Shown here piece after piece: positions 1 to 13,923 of a stretch of DNA of 64,000 nucleotides. The notes under the pieces were generated by a model. It worked only from the letters and a program-made list of their open reading frames with translations. It did no database searches and had not been told where the DNA came from. Made by a program: the position numbers and the translations under genes. Within the stretch, counting starts at the first letter, position 1. The number at the start of each line of letters is the position of its first letter. The DNA comes from Leptobrachium leishanense (lineage: Eukaryota > Chordata > Amphibia > Anura > Megophryidae): the NCBI GenBank assembly GCA_009667805.1, contig CM019069.1:61497422-61561421 (forward strand), in the 5' to 3' direction.

Positions 1-1069
1 TAATGAAATGGTGATTGGCTAAAAATAACTTGGAAGATCCGTATTTTTTTTCTCTTACAATTTATATACTGACCCAGCGCCAATTATTATCAACTTCTGT
101 GCCTGCAGATTGTATCATATTTTTGTGTATATGGTTTTTATCACATTATTTGGTCTGCACGCTTAGTTTATTGTAATTAATAAAGGTTATTTTTTATTCA
201 GCACCCCTCTCTCGCTTCGAGAGTGTGTCTCATGTTTTTTCTAAATGTGTACCAGGTTTAATCCTAGCAAAGGGGTGCCCATCCCAAAGCGTATTTTTTG
301 GGGGTTGGGGTGATTGTTGTTGTCCCTTTCCACTGGTTGTGGTCTTTTGGATGTATAAAATGTTATACATAGTAGAGTTCAACGTATTTTCAAGCAAAGT
401 TGCCTATAGTTGTTTTTATCATTGTTATCACCCCATTGTATGTATGGGGGTTCAATGAAGATCATCACTTTAAAATTGTAAAAGTATATTCTATAGATGC
501 AGCAATGGTGGAACAATGCCAAATGGAGAGTAGCCGTAATTTACTTTTTATACTGAAGAAGGTGGTACAGTTTGCACAACTTCACCTGCTGATGCTTCTG
601 TAGATTACCATTTGGTAAAGTTTACCATTGGTGGCAGCTACAGTGCCACCATGGTGGTTATCATATAACTCCTATACTTTAGGTGCCAGAACTCTGGAAG
701 GCTGCCCAGTGATCGCTACCTGTCAGGGTTGGAGGGCGGGCAGTCTGTACGAGAAGTTCATTAGGATTTGGTGGCCATAGTGACTAGAATGTCCTACTGA
801 GCAGTAATCTAAATTTTCCTTTTAGTATAGAGAGAGTCCAATATGGGAATAATGTTAAATAAAAAAAAATATATATTTTAGATATTAATAAATGATCTTT
901 GGCATATTCAGGTATTGAAAAATATAAAGTCATACTAAATAGAACGGGTAGATATACTAGATGTGCAACATGTGTCTTTTTTTATAGAATTGTAACAGGA
1001 GAGGGCAGCAAAGTATAAATTTTCTTGTCACACTTTACTGTGAAACAAAGCGGCCGTACTGGTTTCACA
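1..1069. other. Unannotated AT-rich stretch
   Basis: No gene or recognisable repeat boundary was seen. A short inverted repeat around 611-652 has arms reading ACCATTGGTGGCA and TGCCACCATGGT, but nothing ties it to a function. Confidence 0.5.
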
Positions 1070-1071
1070 TA

Positions 1072-2680
<1,609 letters not shown>

Positions 2681-2682
2681 TA

Positions 2683-3420
2683 TATAGAAGAAACAAGAGA
2701 AAGAGAAACCAAATTAAAAGTCCTAGGTTAAAATAGTCGTGTGAAAGGGAAACCAGAGGTTTTTTTTTTCTATAAAATGTGTCACTTACTTGCAATTCCC
2801 CACCAATTCATTTTAGAGTGGGAATTTTTTTCTGCTTTGTTCTAGGTTTGGGAAAGTATTTAGATGATGTAATAGAGAGCAAATGTAGGGCTTCCAACCG
2901 AGCTGCTTCCATGGGAGCTTTTTTACCCCCTATTTGTGGCTCACCAGTAATGGCTGTATTTCTACTTAGCCGCTGTAGCAGCAGCTGTAGTTGGAATATT
3001 TCTGTGCCACAGGTGAATAACGGCAGTAGCGCTGTGCATCGCCACAGTTATCAGTTCCTGGAGTCCATAGGACTCCATGTAGCCAAGAGCGACCCTGCTC
3101 GAGGTCCACGTGAACAAACACTAGACGGGACGTTGGAAGGATCCACAGAAGAACACTGGGAACTAATTGTTCTCAGTGTTCTGCTGTACACAGAGACACG
3201 CCATAGCGGATCACATCACGGTCTTGATCAATGGATCTGAGGTAAATTTTTGATTTTTTTTGTGGTTTTAAATTAAAGTGTCAAGTGATTCTGCAAAACA
3301 TGAAATTGCCACTTAACACCAGGGTTTAGAAATTGTTATTCTTTAGTGAATAATGCCTGTAGCAGATGAAGAACGAGGGAGGTTGGAACAGTTCGTTCAT
3401 CGTTAGCCACAAATTAATGG
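2683..3420. other. Non-coding stretch with dispersed repeat
   Basis: The open frame at 2779-3240 has no recognisable domain. Part of it (about 3030-3200, containing GGAGTCCATAGGACTCC) resembles sequence near 16260-16340, so I read it as repeat DNA and not a gene. Confidence 0.4.
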
Positions 3421-3423
3421 CTC

Positions 3424-3790
3424 CTATACACATCCTGACACCTTTATCTTTTTAAAGTGGCCAGAATGTGAGGAGTGCACCCCCCTTCTCCCCCCCAGCC
3501 CAGCCAAACTGGTTAAAAAGCTGGCTGAAGTGGAGGAGTATCCTCCACCCCACCCAGCATCCCCAGCAGCTGGGGAATTTGAATTTCCCAGCTGCCAGTT
3601 ACTAGTGATGTCGGCACGCACAGAACGTGCCGACGTCACTATCTCTGAGACCAATTGCGTTAGGAGGAACTGTGCACCGCAAGGCAGAAAAGCGAGTAAA
3701 ATGGGCCTAAATAAAAAAAAATAATAGTAATAATTGGACAGAGGCTGTTAGTATTAAAGGACATTCTACTTTTCAGACTAGTGTTCCTTT
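3424..3790. repeat. Dispersed repeat, GAGGAGTGCACCCC family
   Basis: Shares AGTGGCCAGAATGTGAGGAGTGCACCCC-like sequence and a downstream GTGCCGACGTCACT segment with the block at 48400-49010. It ends in GTGTTCCTTTAAAGG, like the ends of the elements at 42642 and 50649. Probably one MITE family. Confidence 0.6.
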
Positions 3791-3792
3791 AA

Positions 3793-3995
3793 AGGGAGTA
3801 GAGGTAACATCACTGCTCTGCGTAGAGAGAGCCTGTGGAGACATGGGTTCGATCCCGGCAAGAGCACCTCTCCAGTAAGTGTCCTTGGGCAAGACACGTA
3901 ACGGAACATACTCGCCACCCAGGACATACTTGAAAATGAGACAAATCTCAATGTATCCTTCCTGGTAAAATACTTTCTCAAAAAACAAAAACAAA
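3793..3995 (+). repeat. tRNA-derived SINE
   Basis: A perfect RNA polymerase III B box (GGTTCGATCC, 3846-3855) is followed by the CCTTGGGCAAGACAC block typical of MIR/V-SINE-type elements. A shared tail follows (AATGTATCCTTCCTGGTAAA), then an A-rich end. Related tails occur at 46728-46855, 49440-49500 (reverse) and 61421-61499. Confidence 0.8.
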
Positions 3996-5085
3996 AGGAG
4001 TTATAGAGTAGTAGATTTTCAGAAATTTATTCAAAATGTTACACAGTACGGCTTGGTATTACCAAAAACATATTTTCAGCCAAATTGTTCAACTTGTTTA
4101 ATTTCCATAATCTTTAATATATTTTAATTAGAAAATTCTGAAGAATAATCACAAGTAAAAATCATGATTATACAAAATAGTATAATGATATAATCTTAAA
4201 TGTATAAATGTATTTGGATATACATACACTTCAATAGCAAGGGAAAGGTACAGTTGTAGCAAACAGGCATCAGAGAAAAATATATAAAATTATACAATTT
4301 TGAAAATTTTCGACATATATGGTTTAAAAGGTCAAACTAGCAATCTTACAGAAATTTGCGGTTTTCTGTTTTTTCCCAAACATTAATTTCCAAAGAAAAA
4401 AAAATATGAATTTGCTACATTTTTCATTTTGGCCTAAGCTTAGCAATTCCCTTGGCAATTCTTTAGAATTCTTGGTCTTCTAAAAAATTCTTAATTATAA
4501 AATGCAGAGCTTTTTATTGAGCCAAGACTCAACCTCAATCAAAGTTTTATTACCATGATTAATTAAATTACGTGAACGACATCCAGCATAAAATATCTTT
4601 GTTGATATGCTTGACTATCGAATGGCCCAAAAGTCCTCCTGTAGACATCGAGAACATTCAACAAGCATCGGTTTCAGTAGCTCTTCGGTCACAGAGATCT
4701 CTACAAATGACAGGTTCATTCGACACTTTTCAGTCAACAAACACTATGGATGTTTCAGACCGCCTAAGAATCCTCTTAAAAAGGTTGTTTTTTACAAGTC
4801 AACATCTATCGCCAATAAGGAAATATCCATTGAAATACCTCAGTAGAAGGTTTTAGGCTTTAGAAGGCATTTTGACTTTTTCTTTTGAAGAAGACGGTCG
4901 TGATATCTGATGAAGAACAGCAGTTTTTAGAATCCTAGGATCTCCGGCAGTGGCTGCTCACATTTTCCCATGCTTATGCAGGTCGTGAAGACCTTAAAAA
5001 AGGACCAAGCCTACAATGTGAAGGTGAGCCCTGTACATACCATTACTATGTGGTATGGAAAAACTCAGTGATCAGCAGTAACGCC
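3996..5085. other. Unannotated AT-rich stretch
   Basis: No gene or defined element was seen. Short open frames near 4572-4856 overlap each other in two frames and show no domain. Confidence 0.5.
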
Positions 5086-5091
5086 ATTTAA

Positions 5092-5425
5092 GGCTGCCGT
5101 CACATGAGCGCACTGAGTACGTCTGTGTGACTGCACTTCCCTTCGTCCGTCGCCGCTTTGTGACGGATCGACGAGAAGGGCCACATGGGGTAGCGAGCGC
5201 ACAAATTGCCTGGGCTACCACCGGACGTCAAAAAGCCCTCACCATCAAAAAGCTACAACAGGCGCTGACGGGGCTACAAGCGCGATCCTCTATAGGAGTT
5301 TGCTTTGTAGCGCTGAGCACACTAACTGCGCTCAGCGAGGTGGCCTCACGGGCGTCAGAGTGGAAGGAAGGTCCACTCTCAAGGACGTTCCTTCCGTTCT
5401 GAAAAACACTCGTGTGCCCGCATCC
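5092..5425. repeat. MITE, GGC-ended family
   Basis: Begins GGCTGCCGTCACATGAGCGCA and carries the paired GAAGG...CCTTCC core also present at 16350-16695 and 28762-29103. GC-rich and CpG-rich against AT-rich surroundings. The right boundary is approximate. Confidence 0.65.
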
Positions 5426-5429
5426 TAAG

Positions 5430-6000
5430 ATGTTCACAGCTCCGTGATTACCCTTCCAAAGGAAGTACATCCATAATGGGTCATATCTTTAGAAAGGAAA
5501 ATCGGATATGTGGTGGTCCTTCAACCCTAACCTCCGGAGAATCCATCAGAAAACTGACTGACATGCTGGTAAAAAAAAACAAAAGAAAGTAGCCGATTTC
5601 TTTATTTATTCAGACATAATGCTAAAGTAGATTAGAGTTGGACAATTTATCCCCATTTGATTTAAAAAAAATTACTTACAAATTTTGTGAATAGTGGAAC
5701 AGTTCAATAGGACCACAGTATACATTTAGTGCAGGATAGCTGGGGAGAAGGACAGAATCTTCATAGAGGTAAGGAAGCCTCAGATGTACAGAAAAAGAAA
5801 TGCTTCATATTTTTTGCACCTGTAGCCTAGTATATATCTATAAAGCACAAAATTATTAACTGATGATACATTGCGTATGTACGTTGTGAAGAATATGTGG
5901 CGTACACACATTTTACATGAAGACTTACACTTATTTAATGCTTTTTTAAATATACGAAAGGAAAAAAAATTGCACAAATGAGACTATACTTAGTACTCAG
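5430..6000. other. Unannotated stretch
   Basis: Nothing recognisable; AT-rich with scattered homopolymers. Confidence 0.4.
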
Positions 6001-6002
6001 GT

Positions 6003-6630
6003 TTAACCCTTTCATTCCCAAGCACTTTTCTACAGAGAAAAAAAAATTGTCATAGCATTTGAAACACAGTTAACTCTTTTTATCAAAGATTTAAGAGTTA
6101 TTTTGCTTTTTGATGATTTCAACTACCTCAAAATAACAAGCATTTCTAATTTGTTTAAAACTTTTACAAAATTATTGTCGGGATGAAAAGTTCTGGACAT
6201 GGTGGCTCTTATTTTGCACAATATGAAATGAGGTCTGCATTGTTAGCATACAGGCAGAAATACCCTTGGTCTTAAATACATTTAATGTGATAAGGATGGA
6301 TGGATAATAAAAATGGTCAGATTTCCTGCTTATGGGTATTTCTAGTGACCATAAGATATTCGCAATGCAGCTTCTAAAAATATGTTTTTGTGGGCATACG
6401 GTCTACATATGGAGTTTACAGTTAGACCTGGTAATATACAGAGTATTTCAGCCCCTTTATAGTCATACCTGGGTGACAGAAAGGAGGTTAAAGTTAATGA
6501 AAATGCAATTTCCTAACGAAAATCATCCTTCCGGTTTTAAAAATGTATGTAAATGGGGTTTCATTGGACATTAAGAATTTAGATTTCATAATGAAAAATA
6601 TATACACGTATTTGGTAGCGAATGGGTTAA
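6003..6630. repeat. TTAA-bounded MITE
   Basis: Starts TTAACCCTTTCATTCCCAA and ends with the near inverse (TTGGTAGCGAATGGGTTAA). These end motifs match the TTAA-bounded family at 8594, 21136, 33610 and 60356. It is AT-rich, without strong internal hairpins. Confidence 0.55.
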
Positions 6631-6634
6631 ATAA

Positions 6635-8590
6635 TTACAGCTAATTACACGTATCGAAGCTAAATGGGAGTATAAAAATGAAACCATGTTATCCCTGCCA
6701 CACACATATTTTGTTCTAACGGTGATTTGCAGGTGAACCCTGGCAGGTTACAGATTGGATTATAAGGAGAGTGGCCGCCTGCCAAACGTGGTCACGATGC
6801 TTTGATTCTGGCTGGAACAGGACTCTATAATGTATCCTGTGTGATCTTGTTGGTTGAAACCAGGCCAGCGAAACGTCACTGGAGAACATTTTGTTCTCTG
6901 TGCCCTTCAAACAAAGGACGTGTGAAATTGCACCTTTTTTATCACCGAGTCATGTTACGGGGAGTTCTAAATATTCTAAAATAACATTTTACGGCCTTAA
7001 GTTTTTTTTAAATCACTAAACATATATTTGTCATTAATATAGCGCCAACAATTTCTGCAGACAAATAAAATATACATTTAGGATGTAAGTAAGCTACCAC
7101 AAAGACGAACAGAAATATGAATGTGTGGAGGACGCTGCTCAGATGAGCTTACATTCTAAAAGGAAAGGGTTGGAGGAATAACAATGTACACAGACTTACA
7201 AAAGAGGTGATTTTTTTAAAAAATTCTTTTTTTTTTAAATATTTTTTTATTACTTTAATTATTCTTTATTCTCTCTTCTCTCGCACATGCCGCTTACAAG
7301 GGGAGATGTCCTGCCTTGTAACAATGGCCTGGAGCAAGGCAGTATTATCCTCTTATCATGAGTCTAACGTGCAGCTGACACGGCCTGCATATTTCCATCT
7401 TAAGTTTACAAAATATGAACGTCGTATATAAATATACACACATGAATATATAATGATATTTTTTTAAAGGCACAGTTTTATCACGTAGGACTGTGACACA
7501 AGAACATAGGGGAGAGGTGGACAGTATTTCTCTACTGTAGTGTGGGCACTATGGATAACTTGGAGGAATAGAAGACTGGAATGATTAAATTCCAAAGACC
7601 CCTGGCATGCACATGCCCAGGTACACCCTAGTGAGTCGTTAACAGGTTATGCCCGCCTCATAGCTCCCAACCTATGCTTTCAGGTGTGCCAAGCGTGTAG
7701 CTATTGCTGAGCAAAAATTTGTATTTTGTACTTAAATTCTCCAAGTGTAAGTTTGTTATTAGCCCCTTCGCTATCGTTATCGAGTATAGTCGTTCTTCAG
7801 AAGCACCTTCACGTACCCTGAGATCGAGCATACTCGAGCTGTCCTGATTCAGGAACAATGCAAAAGGAATTTTGTTTATTACAAACTACATTAATTTCCA
7901 AAGTGGGCTCCAAGGTTTCAACATGAACATATATTGAAAACCTGCTTGAAAAGCTTTGTGATCGGCTTTTTCCTGCACGGAAGGCCCTCTTGCCTGTCAA
8001 AAAGGACTCGCTTATAGTGGAACACCTCTCTTTGTATTTACGATGAGGGTAATGGAAAGGCAGTCTGCATAAAACTACTGGGTCCTGGCAGTGGATTTAT
8101 GGAAAAACACTTGCTAATGAAGGTGTTAATGTTCCATGGGTGTGCATCCTAATGCAGTGGACGGCGCAGGCCAGTGCTGCAGATTTCCCCTGTATACTTT
8201 TGCACCTTTCTTACGGCCATCCTGTGCCAATTCCCTTCCCTGGTATGTAAACTAAAACATTGAATGATATAGTGACTTAAACACAAGGACTAATTGGGAC
8301 ATGACTAATGCCTCTTGAACATAGCAGGTATGGGGAGGTCTAAACGGAGACATCATGCCACTTTACCCATAGAAATGACCACAGCTGTCAATACGGAGCA
8401 GATACGTATTCAGACTAGAGGCAAATAAAAAAATGAAAGAACATAGGACTAGATTTAACTCTATCGACTAGTATTTCAGAAACAATAGCTTATCTTTTGC
8501 CTCGTGTCCAGGAGTTATTTAGACACAACACAGAACAGAGATTGGTACTCGATGGTCGAGACATGCTGTTGGCTGCCAGAGAAGGCTGGA
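6635..8590. other. Unannotated stretch, LINE-tail fragment
   Basis: A short fragment near 7028-7062 reads, on the minus strand, like an L2-type LINE 3' end (GAAATTGTTGGCGCTATATTAA). The remainder shows no gene. Confidence 0.4.
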
Positions 8591-8593
8591 CAT

Positions 8594-8840
8594 TTAACTC
8601 CTTCACCGCTGAGGCATTTCACGTCTTAAACAAAACACGTTTCTTTTTTTTATTATTATTTTTGTTCTTTACTTTATACATGGTCATATTTGGTATCATT
8701 GGAAAGGCCATGCTCTGGCCTTTCTAATAACAAATATGGCCCTGCTTGTCGGGAGATATCGGGGTTCAAAGGAACCCCCTATCTTTCCTTAGTAGTCAAT
8801 GAGGACGTTCCCCACACGTCCTCAGCAGTGAAAGGGTTAA
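8594..8840. repeat. TTAA-bounded hairpin MITE
   Basis: TTAA at both ends; left TTAACTCCTTCACCGCTGAGG and right CCTCAGCAGTGAAAGGGTTAA are inverse. Inside are three stem-loops: GGAAAGGCCA/TGGCCTTTC (about 8699-8727), GATA(T/G)GGGGTTC/GAACCCCCTATC (about 8755-8786) and TGAGGACGT/ACGTCCTCA (about 8799-8824). It has the same order of modules as 34186-34319. Confidence 0.75.
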
Positions 8841-8844
8841 ACAA

Positions 8845-9750
8845 AACCCCAGACTTTAAAAGGGAGAAGTGGTAAACCTGCACTAATATTAAAAATTAGG
8901 GTTTCAGTGTGATTTCCTCTGCTGCCCCGCAAGAAGAGCTGCTTAACAATCCACCTGCAGCACTTCAGATGTTTTTCAAAAAAATAAATAAAAAAAAAAG
9001 CGACTGATAAATTTGAAGGGAATTTATAAATGGGAATCAAAATACCTCTACGCCCTTATTTAAATCTCCTGAACTGAAACATGGCGGTCAAAAAGCGGAT
9101 TTTGGTGATCGAGCCCATAGTTAAGTTTGTCATATTGTATTTAGTAGTCTGGGAAAGTCCTGGAAAACATCCAACAAAGCAAAGTGTAATGGAAATCGAA
9201 TGTCATGTTGGTACATGCAATATACACATTTTACAGCCAGGTGACCTTTGAAGAGGTTAAACACACTCTTCCTTAGAACAGTAGTTATAATTGCGCTGAT
9301 GAAGGAAGAAATTACTTTTTTTTTTACTAGAATATCCTTATAATTTTATTCATGAAAGCAACGAGCTGTCATGTGTTTCTAGTATGTGACTTCAGTCATT
9401 CTTGAAGTTATCGATGTTGTACGTTCACACAAGTAGGGCTCTCTCTATATACCTTGTGTCTGGTTTCTAAATTTATCACTTTAATTCCCCATTCTTCAAT
9501 GTAAAGAGCTGAAGAACAAGTGAGCACTATATTAATCATGATGATAATTGTGGCTCACGTGTGCTAGAAGGACGCAGAGATGTTCAGACAGTCCAGAGTT
9601 CGTGGGGTAATTTACCATACTAATGGCTCGATTAAATTCGGCCTAATGGGTGAAATCAGGACCTTATACAAAAATGAATAGAGTGATGCTGTCTTACAGT
9701 AACGCTGATCACACCCCGGCGTCTCCTCCTAGTGACGTCACAAATAGTAG
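8845..9750. other. Unannotated stretch
   Basis: AT-rich; no gene or element ends recognised. Confidence 0.4.
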
Positions 9751-10131
9751 ATATATATACAAGATGGGTGGATCTGCAATAATAAATAAACCGTAATGGT
9801 GCAGTATATTAACAACCATGTATAAAATTGGCCCCCTAGGACCTCACTCACTGAATAGTCGAGTGTATATGGAGCATCAATTGGGTATCCAGCAAACCGT
9901 GTGGGTAACCAAGTATCCCAAAACTGTGAAGTTCCAAATGGATCACCAAAAATCAGCGTGTTGCAGTAAATAAAATAAATTTATTCGCAAGTTCCAACGC
10001 GTTTCGTCTTATACGGACTCATCAGGGACGAAACGCGTTGGAACATGCAAATAAATTTATTTACTGCAACACGCTGATTTTTGGTGATCCATTTGGAACT
10101 TCAGTTTTGGGATACTTGGTTACCCACACGG

Positions 10132-10752
10132 TGTCACGTTTAACTGCGGGTTGTGTAGCAGGTTGAGGTTGTGAGCCCACGATGCAGTGATCAAGACAGG
10201 TTTGGAATAAACAAAAGAAGTGTTTATTACACATAAACACTGTGGCATGAAATCATACAGGATACAGGCAATAGAGTCGTCAGGGTTCAGCAAGGGGGTT
10301 CGGTACACGGCAAGGCTGGCAGAGAATAGTCGGTATAGCAGGGGTTCGGTACACGGCAAGGCTGGCAGAGAATAGTCGGTGATATAGCAGGGGTTCGGTA
10401 CACGGCAAGGCTGGCAGAAGGGGAGCAGGATGGGAGGGTTACCGGTAAGTGTAGGAATGAGAGTCCAGATTATGGCAGGAAGTCCTTGGGGTCTGGAGTA
10501 GAGAGTTCAGGAGATGGTTAGGCGGTTTCAGGGAGCTTCAGTACACAGGTCTTTGCAGTTAGTAACTTCAATGTGGAAGTCCAGGGTAGGGGGCAGGACT
10601 CCCTTATATGCAGGGCTGATCAGGGATGATGAAGGGCAGGTGTGGATACAGGGCCAGGACGGTAGAATCAGGAAGGTGAATTGTTCATGCAAGGGTCTTG
10701 GAATCTGCAGGGTAGCGTGAGTGATAGGGGCCAGAGCGTGGTGATCCTGACA
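10132..10752 (-). repeat. 3' LTR (621 bp)
   Basis: About 95 bp shorter than its partner. The difference lies in an inner tandem repeat of about 46-48 bp (unit containing GGCAAGGCTGGCAGAGAATA) around 10290-10415, with fewer copies than in the other LTR. Confidence 0.88.
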
Positions 10753-11242
10753 TCACTCCCACCCTAGGAGCCGACCTCCGGGCGGCCAAAAGTCAACCAA
10801 TGGGCAGTGGAAGAGTCCATCATGAACCCCTGCACCGTGTAGGGATCCATAGGGATGGCGTTGTCCGGGGTGGCGTCAATGGTGCCAAGATGTGCAGCAT
10901 CTTGGCTTGGTTGACCAGCATAAAGTCCAAACTTGCGGCTGTGAGGGATGGGAGAGTCAACCTTGGAGAACCCCCAAACCCTCCTTGGCACGGCTAGAGC
11001 GGGAAACTGCCAACAATGGGTAGCGGAGATGGGGGTCTCCACAGCAACAGCTGGGTACAGTGGGGCAGCGCCCTTGGTAAGGTGCGGTGGGGCAGCGCCC
11101 TTGACGAGGAGCGGAGGGGCAGCGCCCTTGGCGAGGAGCGGAGGGGCACTGCACGACTCTGCAGTGGCGTCCTTGGCAAGGCACGGCTCTGCGGCGGCGA
11201 TGAATGACTTGGCCTTACGGCGACGGCCCTGTGGCGACGACA

Positions 11243-11640
11243 CCTCAGGAGATCCTGCTGGATGCTTGGCAGCGACCTCAGGAGATCCTGCTGGATGCTT
11301 GGCAGCGACCTCAGGAGATCCTGCTGGATGCTTGGCAGCGACCTCAGGAGATCCTGCTGGATGCTTGGCAGCGACCTCAGGAGATCCTGCTGGATGCTTG
11401 GCAGCGACCTCAGGAGATCCTGCTGGATGCTTGGCAGCGACCTCAGGAGATCCTGCTGGATGCTTGGCAGCGACCTCAGGAGATCCTGCTGGATGCTTGG
11501 CAGCGACCTCAGGAGATCCTGCTGGATGCTTGGCAGCGACTCCAGGAGATCCTGCTGGATGCTTGGCAGCGACCTCAGGAGATCCTGCTGGATGCGGGAC
11601 AGCGACCTCAGGAGATCCTGCAGGTTGCAGGGCAGCGATG
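11243..11640. repeat. 33-bp minisatellite
   Basis: About 11-12 units containing CAGGAGATCCTGCTGGATGC, degenerating at the right end. It encodes the 11-residue repeat of the Gag-like protein on the minus strand. Confidence 0.95.
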
Positions 11641-12049
11641 TCCTGGGATTCTGCGGGTTGCAGGGCAGCGACGTCAGGGGGTTCTGTTCGGCGCATCATG
11701 ATACCTTGTACACTGTAGGGTATCGTGGGGTCCATATCTGATGTGCTATCGGGCACTGTGGGTTTGGGGTCGTCCAGATGTTTGGGATTGCTGGTGGCAA
11801 CCAGATTGGGAGTAGTAAAAGGTCTATGGGTTAATGCAGCCTGTACCTGAGACTGCAGGAACAGGTGGTTCAGCTGAATGTCCTGTATGGTATGGGTAAG
11901 GGTATTCACCTGGGCTGCCATGGCAGAGACAAGTACCAGGACTTCACTAGACGGACTGGCTTTACCAGGAGTTGGCAGGGTAGCTGCAGTGGTATCAGTG
12001 TCCACAAATGCTGTCTTGGTGGCAGCAGTCTGGACCTGGGTGCAGCACG

Positions 12050-12690
12050 GCTCTTGGACCTGGACCTCGGCGCAGCACGGCTCTTGGACCTGGACCTCGG
12101 CGCAGCACGGCTCTTGGACCTGGACCTCGGCGCAGCACGGCTCTTGGACCTGGACCTCGGCGCAGCACGGCTCTTGGACCTGGACCTCGGCGCAGCACGG
12201 CTCTTGGACCTGGACCTCGGCACAGCACGGCTCTTGGACCTGGACCTCGGCACAGCACGGCTCTTGGACCTGGACCTCGGCACAGCACGGCTCTTGGACC
12301 TGGACCTCGGCACAGCACGGCTCTTGGACCTGGACCTCGGCACAGCACGGCTCTTGGACCTGGACCTCGGCACAGCACGGCTCTTGGACCTGGACCTCGG
12401 CACAGCACGGCTCTTGGACCTGGACCTCGGCACAGCACGGCTCTTGGACCTGGACCTCGGCACAGCACGGCTCTTGGACCTGGACCTCGGCACAGCACGG
12501 CTCTTGGACCTGGACCTCGGCACAGCACGGCTCTTGGACCTGGACCTCGGCACAGCACGGCTCTTGGACCTGGACCTCGCACAGCACGGCTCTTGGACCT
12601 GGACCTCGGCACAGCACGGCTCTTGGACCTGGACCTCGGCACAGCACGGCTCTTGGACCTGGACCTCGGCACAGCACGGCTCTTGGAATC
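12050..12690. repeat. 30-bp minisatellite
   Basis: About 21 near-identical head-to-tail units containing CTCGGCACAGCACGGCTCTT. Five or six leftmost units carry CGGCGCAGC instead of CGGCACAGC, so the array has homogenised in blocks. The period is a multiple of three, keeping the Gag-like frame open. Confidence 0.95.
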
Positions 12691-13923
12691 CTGCAGGTTG
12701 CAGGGCAGCAACGGCTGGAGAATCTGCGACCTCGGGCTTTTGCTCAACCTCCGATTCAACGACATATGGGTGAGCCTCCAGCTCCTGAGGTTTGGGTTTA
12801 GCAGGCAACTGAACGACAGTGGGTGACATGAAGAGGGCACCAATGAAGGCAGATCGTGGGCAAGGTACATGCGAGATGGTCTTGACAGCTGGAGTTCTGT
12901 AGCCTGTCTCCATGAGATAGTAAGGTACAGTGGTACGGTGAGTCACTCCAGCTGGGCGACAAATAGATCCCGCAACGCCAACATACCCCTTATGCTGACC
13001 TGGGGGTCCCTGGGTGCGGCGTGCAGTCTGTCTGACTAAGTCAAAACCAGCACCAGCAGCTTCCTCTTCTGACTCAGAGTCATCAGAAGGACATGGTGAG
13101 ACATATATGCAGCATGGAGGTAGCGGGCTGGATTTGGGATCTCTGGCAACACCAGCCATGTGGTGTAGGTCGGGCTCAATCTCCATTGGCATGGCTGGCT
13201 CAGCGTCCATGGATTCCTGCTCCATGGGCATTTCAGGGTCAAACTCCGGTTCGGCACTCTCCGTAGGGGTCTCCTGGTCTGATTCCTCAGAAGAAGCTTC
13301 TTGGGTAACCTGGTTTCTAGGTGCAGCGAGTCTGGTAGCCCTTGACTCAGGTTCCCTGGGAGCAGGGACACGCTTAGGTGCCGGAGGCTTGCTTACCCGG
13401 CTTCTTCTGGGAGTAGGCTGGGATAGGGGTCTTTCCTTGGGTGCTTTGATAGGTGATGAAGTCTTTTTCTGCAGGGCAGGCACTGGCTTCACCACCAAAG
13501 ACTTTGTGGGCTTGATTGTTGGTGTCGCTATTTTTGGCTGGGTGGGTCCTGTTTTAACCACCAACCTTGTGGTTTTGGCAGGTACAGGCTTGGTACAAAC
13601 AGGCTTTACAGGGACAGGTGTAGAAAAGCATTTTGTACCTGGCTTAGGTGGGCGCAGTGGGCAGGCCGAGATTTGATGCAAGGGGCCCCCGCAGTAGAAG
13701 CAGAGGTCTTGCGTCCTCCTCCTAGCCTTTTCTTCTGGGGTCAGCGGTCCTCTGGCTCCCTCTGTAGCAGGAACGCGCACCTTAGAAGAGGTGCCCCTTG
13801 GGTTTTGCTGCACATACTCAAGCAGGGAGTCCAGATACTGCTGAATCTGTAGAAAGGCACCTTTCAGGTCCTCCACCACGATATGGATCACCGCGGACTC
13901 ACTGATTTCGGACTTCCACATTC

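Larger units (their letters stand above)
10764..13921 (-). pseudogene. Gag-like protein with coding minisatellites
   Basis: The frame starts at 13921, two bases inside the 5' LTR boundary, and can also be read from within the LTR. After about 80 residues comes a basic stretch and a CCHC zinc knuckle (C-F-Y-C-G-G-P-L-H-Q-I-S-A-C, about 13680-13725). This is the nucleic-acid-binding signature of Ty3/gypsy-type Gag. Then follow a Pro/Lys-rich region, an acidic Glu-rich region (about 13060-13290), a 10-residue tandem repeat (EVQVQEPCCA, about 21 units), a non-repetitive segment, an 11-residue repeat (GSPEVAAKHPA, about 12 units), and a tail ending at 10764. One 30-bp unit near 12578 lacks a base, shifting the frame. 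Without that lesion the frame would run about 1050 codons. Confidence 0.75.

Noticed and set aside
2779..3240. 153-codon open frame as a gene
   Set aside because: No domain or splice context, and part of it recurs near 16260-16340.
3846..3855. Possible tRNA gene (perfect B box)
   Set aside because: No cloverleaf can be drawn and the flanks are those of a SINE present in several copies.
10948..11741. Plus-strand frames of 159-256 codons over the 33-bp array
   Set aside because: Same reason: repeat-driven, no domain, opposite to the element's coding strand.
11865..12826. Long plus-strand open frames of 272-307 codons over the 30-bp array
   Set aside because: They exist only because the tandem unit has no stop in several frames. 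The minus strand carries the zinc knuckle and agrees with the LTR signals.
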